The position numbers and the translations under genes were made by a program. From NCBI GenBank assembly GCA_963575745.1, contig CAUYUJ010017902.1:103501-167500 (forward strand): a stretch of 64,000 bases of DNA, written 5' to 3'. The notes beneath the pieces were generated by a model that worked only from the letters and a program-made list of their open reading frames with translations, made no database searches and was not told the DNA's origin. The number at the start of each line of letters is the position of its first letter. Position 1 is the first letter of the stretch. This DNA is from Prorocentrum cordatum. Its lineage: Eukaryota; Sar; Dinophyceae; Prorocentrales; Prorocentraceae. Positions 32,460 to 44,435 of this stretch are shown one piece after another.

Positions 32460-33382
32460 GTTTGCTTGAAGTTTGATGTTTCTGTTATTTGTCCCAGTTG
32501 TTGACGGGCTTGAATACACAATGCCCATGTGTCGCTCGAGTGTCACATGTTACCACTTGCCCCCAAAAAATTGGCCGCAGCTGTTACCACATATAGGATA
32601 CATCATCATTTCCATCGCCGTTAGGACCCCCGCATTCTCTCGATCGCCCCCCCCTCGTTTCGCCCCTCCTCCACCCTCATCCGCGTTTCTCTCCTAGACT
32701 TCCTGCCCCTCTCCGAGCCTACCCGTCTCCCGTTTTATCCGCCCACCGCGCCGTGCGTGCGACTCTTCTGAAAGGTTCGGCGACGAGGAGCACGATGCTA
32801 TGGACGACGACGACGACGTCATGTATGGCAACGATGTCATGGAAGCCAACCATAATAACTACAGAAATAGTGGTACGTAATTGGAATCCCTGTGGCCTCT
32901 TTTCAAAACACTGCTCTCGCCTGCCCCCGTCGGGGCCCGCCTCCACGAGACAAGTCTGGGCGTGCGATTCGGCGAAGCCGTTTGATTTCTGGGGCGCACT
33001 GGTGAATTGAGATCATGGGAAGCTTATGTGTTGGTGCGGATATGGTCTGCTTGTGCTGTTGTTGTTGGTGTTGCTATTGGTCGTGCTGCTAATTGGATTG
33101 CTCGTTGTGTTGTTGATGTGCCGCTTTTGATCCATTTCAAAGCTCTGCTATCACATTGGTTTGACACTCAAATAGCATAGTCTATATTGTCATGGTGTCC
33201 TATTGTGTGCATGATCGCCGAGATGTGATCCAAATCCTCGCTTTATTTTCGAGTTGATCTAAATATTCTCGCTCCAGTTGCAAGTTGATCCTCCATCCTG
33301 CGTCGCCACCCGTCCGACCCCAGGGACCCCCTCTGAACGCCCTATGCAATGAACCCCGATCTCTGAGGGATAGACGAAGTGA
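32460..33382. other. no gene seen
   Basis: Mixed sequence 5' of the transposase-like gene. A CAAG-containing leader-like stretch (CATCAAACTTCAAGCAAACG on the minus strand, near 32470) could hold the present trans-splice acceptor. 33050-33120 is rich in TTG words. Confidence 0.4.
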
Positions 33383-33725
33383 AAGCAGGGTGTTTCTTGG
33401 CATGGGTCTCCACTGCAGTCCCTCGCTGATCCAAGCAGGCTTCGAGACGGCCCACGACGCGCCCGAGCCGACAACGGGGTACTTCCAGAGGACCGCCGCG
33501 AAGGCTCAAGGAAGCGACAATCGCCCCTGTCCCCCAGGAAGACATACGCTTTCGGCATTCTCGCCTTTTGCGTCTGGAGAGCGTCCCAGACGGCCCAAGG
33601 GACTCCCATGATCGTCACAAGAGCGCCCCAAGACGGCCCACGAAGGCCCAAAGACGGCCCCGGAGGTCCCCCGAGACGGCCCCAAAAGACCTTCAAGAGG
33701 GGTCCACGCCGGCCCCAGGGGCTCC
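33383..33725 (+). repeat. dispersed and degenerate repeats
   Basis: 33383-33418 (AGCAGGGTG..TCTTGGCATG, then GGTCTCCACTGC) matches 58064-58098. 33427-33512, beginning TGATCCAAGCAGGCTTCGAG, matches 34130-34213. 33590-33725 is the CAAGACGGCCC degenerate repeat. Confidence 0.75.
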
Positions 33726-34129
33726 CAAGATGGAATGCTGCTTGAGGGGGGTGCCCCGGGGGAGGCGGGGGGTCGGGGGACGAGTTCCTGAACGCATAGA
33801 ATGACAATGATCAGGGGATGCCCGACCTCAAAGAAACCAAGAATAGCTCGATGAGCTCGCCCAGCATTGAAGCGCAGCAGGGCCACATACGGGAAGTCCG
33901 ACACCACAGGTCAGACGACAAGCACGCTCTGACCACAATACCACAAGATTTGTAGATAACGTGACGAGCATCAGGTCACAAAACACGACTCCAGGGCATG
34001 CCAGCAACACCTGGGGGGTCCCTGGAGCCTCTCCAAAGCCCCAAGACGCCCGAAGCTGGCCCAAGAAGGCCCGAACAAAACGCCAGGACAGTCCAAGAAA
34101 GCGTTGACACGGCACAACGTGGTCCCGCG

Positions 34130-34213
34130 ATGATCCAAGCAGGCTTCGAGACGGCTCACGACGCGCCCAAGACGGCCACAGAGAACTCACAGAGAACCGC
34201 CGAGAAGCCTCAA
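34130..34213 (+). repeat. dispersed repeat, second copy of 33427-33512
   Basis: TGATCCAAGCAGGCTTCGAG then ACGGCTCACGACGCGCCCAA, continuing with AGAGAACCGCCG(A/C)GAAG. The flanks carry CAAGACGCCC words. Confidence 0.75.
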
Positions 34214-34537
34214 CAAGCTGAAGTCGTCCCATTCCCCAAGGTGAGTCATACGCAACATTTGGCCAGCCCCATCCATTTTCCCCTTCCCTGGGAATCAGCA
34301 ATCCAGTTCAAAAGAAGGGGGAGGGGATGACCCACAATACTGCCCCCGAGACCCCCAACGTGCCGCCAAGATCTACAAGAGCCCCTAACGGAGCGCCAAA
34401 GTGCCGCAGGAACCCCTTTGTAAGGTAACTCATGCCTGGTCGTCGCCGTCCCAGGTAACTATCACCATACCTCGTCGTCGCCATCCTCGTCTTCCTCCTT
34501 CGCCACTTGAATCACTGATGGTACTACGGTGTTAGGC

Positions 34538-34552
34538 CCATTTTGGCTCCAG
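34538..34552 (+). other. possible SL fragment
   Basis: CCATTTTGGCTCCAG differs from the last 15 bases of the SL (CCATTTTGGCTCAAG) at one position. No recognisable gene follows on the plus strand (a G12 run does), so this may be chance or the scrap of a dead retrocopy. Confidence 0.35.
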
Positions 34553-34599
34553 GGGGGGGGGGGCCGCAAAGTGAGTGCCCCCACCTCCCTGATCGAACT

Positions 34600-34850
34600 C
34601 CTCCTGAATGGCCCCAAGAGAGCACCCACGACTCCCAAGAGTGCCCCAGGAGGGCCCCGAGAGGCTCCCAGGAGGCCCCAAGAGGCCCACAAGAGGTCCC
34701 CAAGAGGCTCCCAAGAGGTCCCCAAGAGGCCCCCAACAGACCCCCAAGAGGCTGCCAAGAGGCTCCCAAGACGCTCTAAGAGGCCCCCGAGCCCGCCAAG
34801 AGGCCTGCAAGACGCCCCAAGAGAACCCCAAGAAGCCCTGAAGAGACATC
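34600..34850. repeat. degenerate CCCCAAGAGGC repeat
   Basis: About eighteen variants of (C)CCAAGAGG(C/T)(C/T)CC spaced 10-15 bp. Confidence 0.85.
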
Positions 34851-34914
34851 CGACGATACTCCGAGAGGAATCAACGAGGCCTCTGGCCATTCTGCTCGCC
34901 CTGCTCCTCTTCGT

Positions 34915-34979
34915 CCTCCTCCCCCATCTCCTCCTCCTCCTCCTCCTCCTCCTTCTCCTCCTCCTGTTCCTCCTCCTCC

Positions 34980-35031
<52 letters not shown>

Positions 35032-35054
35032 CATCATCATCATCGTCGTCGTCG

Positions 35055-35090
<36 letters not shown>

Positions 35091-35480
35091 GCGTCATCAT
35101 CCTCATCGGCATCATCATCAGCATCAGCAGCAGCATCAGCATCATCATCATCATCATCATCAGCAGCAGCATCATCATCATCCTCATCATCATAATCAGA
35201 ATCATAAAAATAATAATGTTAATAATAATAACAATAATAATAAGTATCATTCTTATCATCAGCATCGTCATTGTCATCATCATCATCAGCATCATCATCA
35301 TCGTCGTCGCAAATCATCATCATCGTCAGCATCATCATCATCATCATCATGAGCATCAGCATCATCATCGTCCCCTTCCTCATCCTCATCCCATCATCAT
35401 CAGCATCAGCAGCATCTTCATCAGCATCAGCAGCAGCGCAACAGCATCGGCATAATCAGCATCAGCAGCATCAGCATCAG

Positions 35481-35523
<43 letters not shown>

Positions 35524-35678
35524 GGCATCATGATCAACAACATCATCGACCATATCATCATCGCCACCACCATCATCATCAACATCATCATCATCAGCAT
35601 CATCATCATCATCAGCATCAGCATCATCATCATCATCAGCATCATCATCATCCTCAGCGTCATCATCATCATCATCAG

Positions 35679-35712
<34 letters not shown>

Positions 35713-35867
35713 TTCAGCATCATGATCATCAGCATCGTCAGCATCATAATCATCATCAACAGCAGCATCATCAGCATCAGTAGACTAACAATCATACGAA
35801 CAAACAGTATAATAGACAAGGGCATGATAATAACAATGACAATGGTAATGACAATAACACTGAGCAC

Positions 35868-35919
<52 letters not shown>

Positions 35920-36217
35920 TTCATTATCACAATCATCATCCTCATCATCAGCAGCATCATCATCAACATCCTCATCATCAGCATCAGCATCAGCATCAGC
36001 ATCAGCATCAGCATCGTCATCATCATCATCGTCATCGTCATCGTCAGCATCATAATCATTGTCATCAACATCCTCATCATCAGAATAAGCAGCATCATCA
36101 GCATCATCATCAGTAGCATCATTAGACCCATCACCATCGTATCATCAACACCACCACCACACCAATCATAAACCATCATCATCAGCGACATCAGAATCAG
36201 AATGTCATCACCACCAG

Positions 36218-36249
<32 letters not shown>

Positions 36250-36365
36250 GCATCAGCATCGGCATCATCATCATCGTCAGCATCAGCATCATCAATGTCG
36301 TCGTCATCAGTTTCGTCATAATCAGCATCAGCGGCATCCTCATAATAATAATCGTCAGAATCATC

Positions 36366-36397
<32 letters not shown>

Positions 36398-36740
36398 TAT
36401 CATTATCATCGTCATCGTCATCGTCAGCATCATCATCGTCATCATCAGCATCAACATCAACATCGTCATTAGTATCATCAGAATCAGCATCAGCCTCATC
36501 CTCATCCTCCTCCTCGTCCTCCCCATCCTCATCATCAGCAGGAGCAGCATCATCATCAGTAGTATCAGTATCAGCATCATCAGCAGCAGCGCCATCGTCA
36601 GCAGCATTATTAGAATGAGCGTCGTCAGCAGCAGTAGCATCATCATCACCATCCTCCTCCTCATCATCATCAGCATCACGATCAGCATCACCATCATGAT
36701 CATCATCGTCATCATCCGCATATTTCTCCTTCTCCTCCTT
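34915..36740. repeat. CTC then CAT/ATC trinucleotide array, about 1.8 kb
   Basis: 34915-34980 is (CTC)n. 34981-36740 is (ATC)n interrupted by CAG, CGT, CAA and AAT triplets, with two AT-rich breaks (35190-35250, 35785-35860). Frames are open by composition (poly-Ile, poly-His, poly-Ser; poly-Met on the other strand). No splice, leader or non-repeat domain suggests a protein. Confidence 0.95.
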
Positions 36741-36878
36741 CCTCCATCATCCCTCATCCTCCCCCTCCCCCTCGTTTCCTCCTCCTCCGATTCCTCCTCC
36801 ATCATCCCAGTCTTGGGACTTGGGGTACGACGGCTTCCTCAGCCCGTTACGTATTCCACTGTATGCTTCTACGCATCC

Positions 36879-36946
36879 CTGATCACGGTAACTCGCCTGG
36901 GCATCGCTTCTGGACGGGCAGATGGTTACGCGAAGCATCTGAACTC
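36879..36946 (+). repeat. dispersed repeat, copy 2 of 2
   Basis: Matches 12205-12275 (CATCCCTGATCACGG...GGTTACGCGAAGCATC). Confidence 0.6.
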
Positions 36947-38047
36947 ACCAGATTCCTGCCTTTGAAGGGATCGTGCACCCCGCCCGATACGCACTGGCGC
37001 GCGGTAGCTCAAAGCCTCGTCACAAACGCCGCACCTGTGTCTCCAGCTTCTCTTGGGCACCCTCCCCTTACTTCCGAAAGAAACTGGAGTCCGTCGTGCA
37101 TCACGATACCATTCGAACAAAAACGAGGGAGGGATAGTGGGGTTGTGGGGTGAGGGGTCCCTGTGGTGTGGTGGGGGGTGCTCGGATAGCCCTTCCAGGC
37201 GGATCGAAGGCGTGCGGAGTCCTGGGGCTGAGGCCCAGGTAGTGTGACTGTTAGTTTCTTGTGTTCCATTTCTCGCGCGTATCACCGACATCGACTCCAT
37301 CGGCATCGACACCTTCGAAGCGAATACAGCGCATTGCTCCAGCACGCCTGTGACATTGACATCACGGACCATCCGCATCCACCGCGACAGGAACATCGTG
37401 GTCGCCACCATCCTGCGGCATCGCGACCGTCGAAACCTGTGCAGCGTACTTGTCTCTGGTACCAGACCCACGGCAGCAGCACAAAGGTGGGCACAGGGCA
37501 CAGAGACGCCTCCACCCCGAAACGCGGCCGTCCTGTGCGCACCAGCCCGAGGTTGACGGCCGCCCGACGACGAGGGCACAGCCCTCCGACCCCGGGCACG
37601 GGCTCAGGCGGAGCCACCGGTCACCGCACCCCATGGCCCCCCTTCCACGCCTTTTCTCCGGCAAGCCGCGGGCGGTCCCATCACCTCCCCTCCCTCGCCA
37701 CCCGTGATCCCCCCCCTCCGATGCCAGCCAGCAGGCAGGCTGGACGCCGTGCGCGCGCGCGGCAGCAACTGCCAGCTCGCGTGCGTTAGTCCACTGCCGC
37801 ATCTGTCTGCTTCCGATGATGCACACGTTTTGCACTGGGTGTGCCGTATAGCCAACGAACTTCTGACCCCCTTGCGTGTTGTTCTTCCCCTCTCCTGCGC
37901 CACCCCGCGAACCATGCCGCGTGCCCCCGAAGACCCCCCCAGACTTCCCATCCAATCCAGATGCCTGTCACGGACTCTCCCCGACGCTCTCGAGTAGGAA
38001 CGGGGACATGGCACAGACTTTGATTTCTGTCTGGCTCGATCCATACT
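36947..38047. other. no gene seen
   Basis: GC-rich sequence with overlapping frames of 60-215 codons on both strands, none with recognisable motifs. Confidence 0.4.
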
Positions 38048-38065
38048 CCCTCTCTCTCCCTCTCT

Positions 38066-38150
<85 letters not shown>
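38048..38150. repeat. CT microsatellite
   Basis: About 100 bp of (CT)n, followed by an AT-rich TATATG stretch to 38270. Confidence 0.95.
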
Positions 38151-38153
<3 letters not shown>

Positions 38154-38389
38154 TCCGTATATATATGTATAAGTTTGCATCACATATTGTACAAACATAA
38201 TTATACGTGTAACTATACACATATATCGAGTAATATATACATGTGTATATATATACATAGATACATACATCCACTTCGTCCTCCTGCGGCCCCCCACTGG
38301 CCGATGGCTTGTCCTCGCCCCCTCTCCATCCCTCTCTCTTTCCCGTTCTCTGCCTCTCTCTCTCCAGTCTCGGCTCGAGAGCTCTGCTC

Positions 38390-39000
38390 AGAGCGAGCCC
38401 AGACGCCAAGCGCCCCGCCCCCGCTGGAGCCCCGCCTCCCCGGCCCCGCGAGACTGGAGCCGCGCCACTTCGCGCGGTACGAATTGGCGTCGTCTCTACA
38501 CGGTCACGGCCGCACCGCCACGGCGATGCAGCGCCGGCCGCTTGCGCAGCGACACGTCTCACCAACGGGGAGTGCCTGGGCGACCTGCGCTCCCTGAACG
38601 ACGCTTGCGTTCCACGGAGTACCGCCCCGACTGCCACATCCTCGACGCGCCCATCCTTGACGGCCAAATCCCTCCCGCACCCTGTGCTCTTCGAGCGGAG
38701 CTCCGTGCAGACATCCGCACCCTGCGGCACGACCTGCATCTGCTCCGCGCCGTACTTCGCGGCCACCGTACTGACCTCCAAGACCTACGCGATGTACCCC
38801 ACGCCCGTGACAGAAGTCGCTGCGCTGCTCCGGCGGCCCGCCGGGCTCCGGACCCCAACCACTTCCACGTCGCCCTGTGGGCATCGCCGGCGTGGTCTTC
38901 GGGGTCACGGCGGGCCTCCTCCGCGCCTTCGGTCCGCGGGCCTCGCTCCTGCCCTCCTGTCCGTGCTCTCATCCGCCGCGCGGTTACGACGGCCAGCCGG
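38390..39000 (+). pseudogene. possible decayed coding region with membrane segment
   Basis: Protein-like scraps follow one another in the three plus frames: GTTCICSAPYFAATVLTSKT (about 38727-38790), PNHFHVALWA (about 38850) and VGIAGVVFGVTAGLLRAFG (about 38877-38935), the last hydrophobic enough to be a transmembrane helix. The frame changes argue for a broken gene or for sequencing errors. No family is recognised. Confidence 0.3.
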
Positions 39001-39029
39001 GCTCTCCACATCTACCCCTTCAGCATCTC

Positions 39030-39108
39030 CTCCTCCTCCTCCTCCTCCTCCTCCTCCCCATCCTCTTCCTCCTCCTCCTCCTCCTCCTCCTCCTCCTCCT
39101 CCTCCTCC
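39030..39108. repeat. CTC trinucleotide tract
   Basis: (CTC)n, about 80 bp. Confidence 0.95.
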
Positions 39109-39429
39109 ATCGCCCTCGGCGCCGTCGGCACAATCTTTCTCACCGTCGGCACGGCCCTCACCAGCGACGGCACAAACCACGTGGACGACGGCGACACCCG
39201 CGGCGCCATGGGTGCGGCGGGACTTGCCCCGACTGGCCCCCCCCCCAAGCGGGCCACAGAGCTCGCCATCTTCGCCATCTTCGCGCTGCTCTTCCCTGCC
39301 CTGTCGCTTCGCTGCACCCCTGCCCAGGGCACATACGCGTCGAGTAGTATTGCAGATGGCGTGCCGACCTTAGTCGCACGACCAGCTGCGGCCACCGGCG
39401 ACCACACCGAGCACCGTCACCTCGACCAG

Positions 39430-39830
39430 CACCAGGACAAAGCACTGACGTCCGCCCTGACGTCCGCGCCGTCGCAAGCACAGACGCCTGCTCCCCTGGC
39501 TGCACCGACGCTAGCACCGACACCAGCACTGACTCCACCACTGACCACGCCAGCACCGATGCCTGCGTCTACGCCGGCACCAACGCCGGCGCCCACGTCA
39601 GCACCGGCGCCAGCACCGACGCCAGCACCGACAACAGCACAGACGACAGCACCGACGCCAGAGCGCACGCCAGCACCGACGCCAGCACGACGTCAGCACC
39701 GAGGACAACACTCTGGGCGGCACCGACGGCGCCAACACCGACGCCTTCGCTGGCACCAACCGCAGCGCCTACGCCAGCGACGACACCAGCCCAGGCGTCA
39801 GCACCGACGCCTGCATCGCCCGAGTCGCCG
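39430..39830 (+). repeat. imperfect CAGCACCGACGC repeat
   Basis: Roughly thirty variants of (C/A)CAGCACCGACGC in 6- and 12-bp steps. In one frame (to about 39700) it encodes Thr-Pro-Ala repeats (TPAPTPAPTSAPAPAPTPAP); the open frame then shifts by one. Confidence 0.85.
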
Positions 39831-39831
39831 A

Positions 39832-40600
39832 TCGTGGTTGCCATGTACATGGCCCTCCTATCGGTCGTTCTCGCCGCGACCAGCAACGCCCTCCCTCGCG
39901 GCGACAGTTTCCCGCCGACGACGGATGCTTCCGCCCAACTCCACCAGGCGACCCAGCACGACGCCACAGGAGCCCAGGACGCGGCCCCAGGCGTGGTCGA
40001 CATCAGTCCTTCGTCTGAGATAGCCCCTCCTGCGGCCAAAGAGACCCTACTATGCTGCCCGCGCAGGCAAACATCGAGGCAGCGCCGCACGGCCCCCGCC
40101 CCCACACCCGCCTTCCTTCACCTACCTCCTCTGGGGCCTCGGCTGCGCGGTCAAGACGCAGAGGAAAGAGGAGGCGGCACTGATCACGACGACGACGGCG
40201 ACGACGACAGCAGTGACTGGGCACCTGGGACTACGCTGGCGGCTCCGCTGCGCGAGGACGCGGCCCCTCACGCCCCCGCGCGCACAAGCGCGGACTCCGA
40301 TAATCCACACGGCACCGCACAGTCCAACCAGGCTGGCAACCCACGGTGGCATCTCGCGCGCTACATCGGCCAACACTCTGCCATCGCTGGCCATGCCCGA
40401 GCTGTCAACCGTCGCTTGTCCATTTGGGTGCCGCCGAAGATCCACGTTGGCCCAGAGGTCACCTTTCAAGGCCAGGCATATCAATCCATCAACGGCCTAG
40501 GTGGCATCGTCCGAAGCAAATCAGCTGACAATCCTGAACATTGCACTGTTACGCTCTGCTGTGGCGATACCACCCACTTGCCCCCCACCAGCCTGGCCAT
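39832..40600 (+). CDS. candidate exon with first KOW-like repeat
   Basis: The frame is continuous with the Thr/Pro-Ala tract upstream and includes VAMYMALLSVVLAATSNALP (a weak hydrophobic segment), an acidic linker (HDDDGDDDSSDW, about 40190-40225) and, at about 40435-40590, GPEVTFQGQAYQSINGLGGI followed by VRSKSADNPEHCTVTL. The Gly-x-x-V...G-L-G-G-I-V...V-T-L pattern resembles a KOW/SH3-like beta-barrel repeat and matches two clearer copies in the exon at 41155-41967. The sequence after 40600 looks intronic. Exon ends are not determined and low-complexity sequence makes the N-terminal part doubtful. Confidence 0.35.
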
Positions 40601-41154
40601 TCACCCCCCCGCCCCATGCCCAAGGGCATCGCCCCTCGGCACGCGCACCTCTTCAGCGGCACCAGCCCAAGGCCCCCCAACCATCACCTCCCCTGTCTCG
40701 CCCAGCCTTGTTGCTTACCAGAGGAGGCAGCCTAAGGACGAGGGAGGAAGCGGAGATGACAACGACCACCACGACTACGACGCCAGCGGTGCCTCATTGC
40801 CCGCCGGCGTCCCGGCCGACCCGTCTACTGGACCGTCCACGGCGACCGTCCAACACGACTCCGCAGACCGCCACCATGGGACGACCTCTCCCTCCCACGA
40901 CGATGCCCGCGCCAGCCCGCAGCGAGGCTGCACGAGCAGTCCCACGGCGGATTACGCGACGCTGGACGCCAGCGCACAGAACCACCCTTCCGCAACGCTC
41001 GGTGGCCACACAGCTGGCGCACTGACCCCAGTCGTGCGACCAGCCGCTGTGGTCACAGCAGGCCGACGCCAGAACAGTCCGACACCACAGTCCGTCCATA
41101 CAGCTCACACACACACACACACCGACTCCACTGCGCTCCGACTTCGCAGTCTGA

Positions 41155-41967
41155 CTCCAGGGCAGCCCGACTCCAGTCCGCCCCCAGGCCGACTGCCCAC
41201 AGTCGGCTCTGTCGCCGCCACGAAAACGAACCGACGAAACAAACAATGCAAACCCTCGCCTCTACGAGGCCATCTCCGCCATCTGGGCAAGCAACCTCGA
41301 TGCCTATCAAACCGCTGGGGCACTACCACTTCCAGGCGCTACATGTACCGAGCGCGGGGCCGAGCAATTAAGCATCGAAAACGGGGCTTCCTATGGCGAG
41401 CATTTCACCCGAAGCGACAGCGTCGTGATCATTGACCCGCCCAGCCACAAGTGGGGTCACAGCGGCACCGTCCGAAACCCTCGCCGCAACGCCGTCGCCG
41501 TTCAGCTCGACAGTGGCCGTTCGGTCGCAACGCGGCCCGTCGGCGTGGTTTCACTCCGTGATTTATGCGACGACAGCGACGATGATGACGACCCTGGCCT
41601 GGTTGATGACGACGGCGACTCTGACCTCTTGTGGCAGGGTTCGGAAGGAGAGGACGAAGTAGGCCCTCCAAACCACAAGTACTCAAGAGGGGAACAGGTC
41701 ACGATTATCAACCCGTCCAGCCCCTACTGTGGACACTCCGGCATGGTCGCGGATGTCTCCGGCGAACGCGTCGTCGTCCAGTTCGCCGATGGCCTCGCGG
41801 TCTTCGCGAGCCTCTCCGACGTGGTCGGCTTTTGGTCGACTTTCGTCGGCCGTGGCGACGACGACCACGCTGGCCCCGCTGACATCCTCTGTGCTCTTGG
41901 CCAGGGCACGCTGCTGGGCACCCTTACCCCCGTCAAGCTCACCCTGTCGGAAGCAAACAAAAACTGA
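41155..41967 (+). CDS. candidate terminal exon with two KOW-like repeats
   Basis: The frame opens after a TGA at 41152-41154; protein-like sequence starts at about 41245 (NPRLYEAISAIWASNLDAYQ) and ends at a TGA at 41965-41967 after SEANKN. Repeat 1, about 41410-41560: DSVVIIDPPSHKWGHSGTVR...AVAVQLDSG. Repeat 2, about 41690-41830: EQVTIINPSSPYCGHSGMVA...VVVQFADG. The two align well (V-x-I-I-x-P-S-x-x-x-G-H-S-G-x-V) and are separated by an acidic linker (DDSDDDDDPGLVDDDGDSD). KOW-type repeats usually bind RNA or ribosomal/transcription partners, but the specific family is unknown. The start is an acceptor somewhere in 41155-41245. Same strand as the candidate exon at 39832-40600. Confidence 0.5.
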   Translation, partial: LQGSPTPVRPQADCPQSALSPPRKRTDETNNANPRLYEAISAIWASNLDAYQTAGALPLPGATCTERGAEQLSIENGASYGEHFTRSDSVVIIDPPSHKWGHSGTVRNPRRNAVAVQLDSGRSVATRPVGVVSLRDLCDDSDDDDDPGLVDDDGDSDLLWQGSEGEDEVGPPNHKYSRGEQVTIINPSSPYCGHSGMVADVSGERVVVQFADGLAVFASLSDVVGFWSTFVGRGDDDHAGPADILCALGQGTLLGTLTPVKLTLSEANKN

Positions 41968-42162
41968 CGCAACGTTTAGGCCAGCAGCGGTGCGCCAGTA
42001 AGGACCTCAGAAACCTTCCTGCTAACACCTGGCCGACCGCCTCGGGCCCCCTCCCCGCCATCCCCGCGGCGCCTGGCCACACCCCCTCTTCTTCCTCCTC
42101 CCGCTGCCACCCCAGGGGCCCACGCAGAGGAGGAAGGACGAGGAAGAAGACGGCGACGGGGA

Positions 42163-42790
42163 TGTAAACGACGAAACTGGCCTCGACAAGGTCGTGCTCG
42201 ACAGCGTCCTCCACACCACCGCGACCGTGTACGACCGCGAACAGCCCCACGACACTGCAATGGCTGGTGGTCACGCTGTTGGCGTACCGACCTCAGTCGC
42301 ACGACCAACCGTCGCGGCCACACAATGGCTATTCCGCGGCCAGCAGACTCCACAGGCCGACTATACAGCGCGCACACAATCCGACTCCGCAGCAGACCGA
42401 CTACACAGTCAGACTCGCCAGCAAATGCGCCTCCAGTCCAACCCCACCACAGTTCGACTACACAGTAAACGTTTCTGCTCGTGTGCCGTTACTGCAGGGG
42501 TGCCGCTTGCAGGGGGGTGGCAATTTTGATGTTAACCACGACGTTGCCCTCGAGCAAGTCGTGCTCGAGGCCGACCCGCGCACCACCGCAACGACGTGCG
42601 ACCGCGAACAGCTCCACCGCAGTGCAACGGCTGGTGGTCCCGCTGCTGGCGTAACGACCTCAATCATACGAACAGCCCTCGTGGCCACACAAAGGCGACC
42701 CCACGGCCGTCCTACTCCAGTCCGACCACACAGCGCGCACACACTCCGACCCCACAGCAGACCAACTGATTTACTACCTCTGACGGCTCC
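42163..42790 (+). repeat. diverged tandem duplication, unit about 365 bp
   Basis: 42163-42333 and 42528-42690 align across GATGT(A/T)AAC, AAGGTCGTGCTCGA(C/G), CGACCGCGAACAGC(C/T)CCAC and GGCTGGTGGTC; both continue into a stretch with CACACAGCGCGCACACA. The same second half (GT.CCGACCTCAGTCGCACGA) also appears at 39360 and 41030-41160. The first half encodes a similar peptide in both copies (DREQPHDTAMAGG and DREQLHRSATAGG), so these may be duplicated exons each followed by copies of one intron sequence. Confidence 0.6.
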
Positions 42791-43399
42791 GCTGCATCGG
42801 GCGCATAGCTCCTTTGCCTCACCTGGGCGCCGTCCCCCCTGCGGGAGCCGCGCCCACAGCTGTAGCAGTGCTGACGCCTGTCGCACTCTCCGCTGTTGAG
42901 GCCGCCCTGGAGCAGCCGCTCTTCACAGCGGGGGGGCCGCTCACTGGCGCACCCTCACGCTCACTGGCACCAACATGTCTGCCATGCGTGTTTCATCCTC
43001 CACTGTTTACATTTTACCTTACGCCCGCATGGGCCTCTATCACGGCCACAAGCCCCATTTTTTGCCAGCCCGATTGCCCGCGCGGCCGCGCGTCATCGGG
43101 TCCTGGCTGCGGCGGCGGGGGATGCCCCGTCGTTCGCAAGCCGCTCAGCGGCAAAGCCCCTGTCCCCCGGCCGCCAACCGGGGCGTCGCCGACCTGGGCC
43201 CTTTTTCTCCCGCGGGGCGCCGACGGACGTGGCGTATCGCCTGCTCAGGACCCCGTCATTTGCCTCAGTCGTTTTGAGCCAGAGTGTGGTTGTTTCAACG
43301 CTCCCCGTACTTCCTGGTGCTGCACCACGCCAAGAGTGGGATAGTAACCCAAACTATCGCAGTAGCCCGCTGCGGCGGGTCGCCCGTTTGCTTGTTCGA
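42791..43399. other. no gene seen
   Basis: GC-rich sequence; no recognisable motif in either strand. Confidence 0.4.
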
Positions 43400-43400
43400 C

Positions 43401-43401
<1 letters not shown>

Positions 43402-43443
<42 letters not shown>

Positions 43444-43511
43444 CATACATACATACATACATACATACATGCATGCATACATACCTACATACATACATAC
43501 ATACAGACATG

Positions 43512-43542
<31 letters not shown>

Positions 43543-43590
43543 TACATACATGCATACATATATATACACATATATATACATATATCGTTA
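43402..43590. repeat. TA and CATA microsatellites
   Basis: (TA)n at 43402-43438, then (CATA)n with CATG variants. Confidence 0.95.
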
Positions 43591-44100
43591 TCTCTCTCTC
43601 TCGCGTCCACTATCTCTATATTTATCTCTCTCTTTCGTTATCGTATATGTATAAATATATTGTTATATAGGCATATACGTTTCTCCCTGTACGAATGTGC
43701 ATATATGTATATACATATATGTACATGTATACATGTACATGTCGGTGTTTCGATCTCCGTATTTCTACATATATGTATGTATGTACCACTATGTGAAATA
43801 TATGGATTTCTCTGTGTAAATATCTCGTTATACATATCCATATGTGCCTACATATGTATATGTATATATGTATAAATGTATATATAAATATATGTGTATA
43901 AATCTGTATATATGTAGTATACCAAAGTTGCGTGCTATCGTTATTTATCATCAATACATACATGTACGTATGTATTCACATGCATAATAGGTGTATGTCT
44001 ATGAATATGTACGTAGTTGTGTAAACGTATGTGTTTGCATGTACGCATATATACACATACATGAATTAAACACATATACACTTATACATGTGTACATGTA
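43591..44100. other. AT-rich spacer
   Basis: TATATGTA-rich sequence, clearly lower in GC than the rest of the window; no gene. Confidence 0.7.
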
Positions 44101-44252
44101 TCCGCCTCGACCTCCTCGGCCCCCCCACCCGCCCCTGGCTCAGCCCCAGGCAGGGGGGCGGGGTGCTCCATGCCGAGGAACTCGCGCTGACCGATCGTAC
44201 GCCAAGGCCTGAGGCATGAAGGCTAACTTCACAGGATGACATGCCCCATTCA

Positions 44253-44277
44253 GCAGCAGCAGCAGCAGCAGCAGCAA
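44253..44277. repeat. CAG trinucleotide tract
   Basis: Eight CAG units. Confidence 0.9.
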
Positions 44278-44435
44278 AGGCCTGGTCAAACCACAAGGGT
44301 TGGCCCGTAAACGGGCGAGGCCATAGCGCACTGGGCAAAGCGTGCGCGTGCGCATGGGAGAGCAAACGTTGTGTGTCCGTGGGGCGGGGGAGAGAGGAAA
44401 AGAACGGGGACGGTCCTCACGCATGAAAACAACTT

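Noticed and set aside
34529-36171. Poly-Ile/His and poly-Met frames of 200-300 codons
   Set aside because: Pure consequence of the CAT/ATC trinucleotide array.
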